Position numbers and translations under genes: made by a program
Assembly (NCBI GenBank): GCA_963771595.1
Contig: CAVYUC010000017.1
Span: 1-64,000 of the forward strand
DNA length: 64,000 nt
Direction: 5' to 3'
Origin: CAVYUC01 sp963771595
GTDB lineage: Bacteria > Bacteroidota > Bacteroidia > Bacteroidales > Prolixibacteraceae
Part shown: positions 63,864-64,000 of the stretch, one piece after another
Layout: the number at the start of each line of letters is the position of its first letter
Numbering within the stretch: position 1 is the stretch's first letter
The notes under the pieces: generated by a model
Told to the model about the DNA's origin: nothing
What the model saw: the letters and a program-made list of their open reading frames with translations, nothing else
Database searches by the model: none

Positions 63864-64000
63864 ATGAAAAGAAATAAACGAATCTGGCAATTTTGTGTCG
63901 CTGCAGTTATTGTTATTATAGCAATTACATTTTCCCCGCTGGTAATTGCTCCGGGAAAAATCCAACCCTTTTTATTTGGATTACCCTACACACTTTGGAT
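63864..64000 (+). CDS. Small membrane protein, DUF3311-like (partial, runs off window end)
   Basis: The first 45 codons from the ATG at 63864 read MKRNKRIWQF, a membrane helix (AVIVIIAITFSPLVI) and FLFGLPYTLW, where the window ends. The helix followed by a FGLPxxxxW stretch resembles DUF3311, a short protein usually encoded just before a sodium:solute symporter. That would make it the start of the cluster's transporter. The call rests on a short stretch. Confidence 0.5.
   Translation, partial: MKRNKRIWQFCVAAVIVIIAITFSPLVIAPGKIQPFLFGLPYTLW

Noticed and set aside
1..64000. tRNA, rRNA, prophage or integrative element
   Set aside because: No cloverleaf, rRNA stretch, integrase, terminase or conjugation gene was recognised by eye; a covariance-model search was not possible.

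Overview
The window looks like a chromosome segment of a Bacteroidota bacterium, most likely order Marinilabiliales (Prolixibacteraceae-like); the lower rank is inference. The signs are -7 promoter boxes of the TAnnTTTG type instead of Shine-Dalgarno sites, a three-gene fumarate reductase/succinate dehydrogenase with one cytochrome b subunit, many proteins with DUF4369, TPR or lipobox signals, GH2/GH31/GH88/DUF1080 sugar genes, and intergenic DNA rich in dispersed hairpin repeats. Nothing seen suggests a phage, plasmid, CRISPR array, rRNA or tRNA.

Layout. 1-5.1 kb: a GntR/HutC regulator diverging from a 2-oxoacid dehydrogenase E2-E1 pair; E2 and E1 each carry one single-base frameshift. 5.1-9.8 kb: an HEPN/MNT toxin-antitoxin pair, two secreted proteins of unknown role, a DUF1080 lipoprotein and a CPBP membrane protease. 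9.9-17.5 kb: three minus-strand genes for carbohydrate breakdown (a TIM-barrel glycosidase-like protein, GH31, GH2). 17.6-22.1 kb: a hypothetical gene and sdhCAB. 22.2-28.1 kb: a corrinoid methyl-transfer module (B12-binding protein, MtaA-like methyltransferase fused to thioredoxin folds, homocysteine S-methyltransferase domain, CobW-like GTPase), split by a RAYT transposase and an array of four ~187-bp repeats. 28.9-30.2 kb: a gluconate-type permease. 30.3-34.4 kb: a run of exported proteins including a signal-peptide-bearing YidD and two TPR proteins with a shared C-terminal membrane region. 34.5-51 kb: mostly housekeeping (peroxiredoxin, RmuC, KAS III-like, LpxH, RibF, PrmC, RibD, cardiolipin synthase, Thr/Ser dehydratase, PrsW, SMP-30, PNP, LpxK). 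51.2-55.4 kb: a glycine-betaine ABC transporter with its own outer-membrane barrel. 56.3-58.6 kb: SppA and FolK. 58.7-64 kb: a plus-strand catabolic cluster (GH88 hydrolase, sugar isomerase, Gfo/Idh oxidoreductase, SDR, start of a DUF3311-like protein) interrupted by a RelE/ParE toxin-antitoxin pair.

How the genes fit together. The sugar genes feed pyruvate; the E1/E2 genes would convert it or a related 2-oxoacid to acyl-CoA if functional; the fumarate reductase fits an anaerobic or facultative life. The corrinoid module probably moves methyl groups from an unknown donor to homocysteine or a similar acceptor. The best candidates for something undescribed are the 30.3-34.4 kb YidD/TPR operon, the methyltransferase-thioredoxin fusion module, and the RAYT with its repeat array. 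Five single-base indels in three genes (E2, E1, MtaA-like) may be real decay or assembly error; the sequence alone cannot tell.
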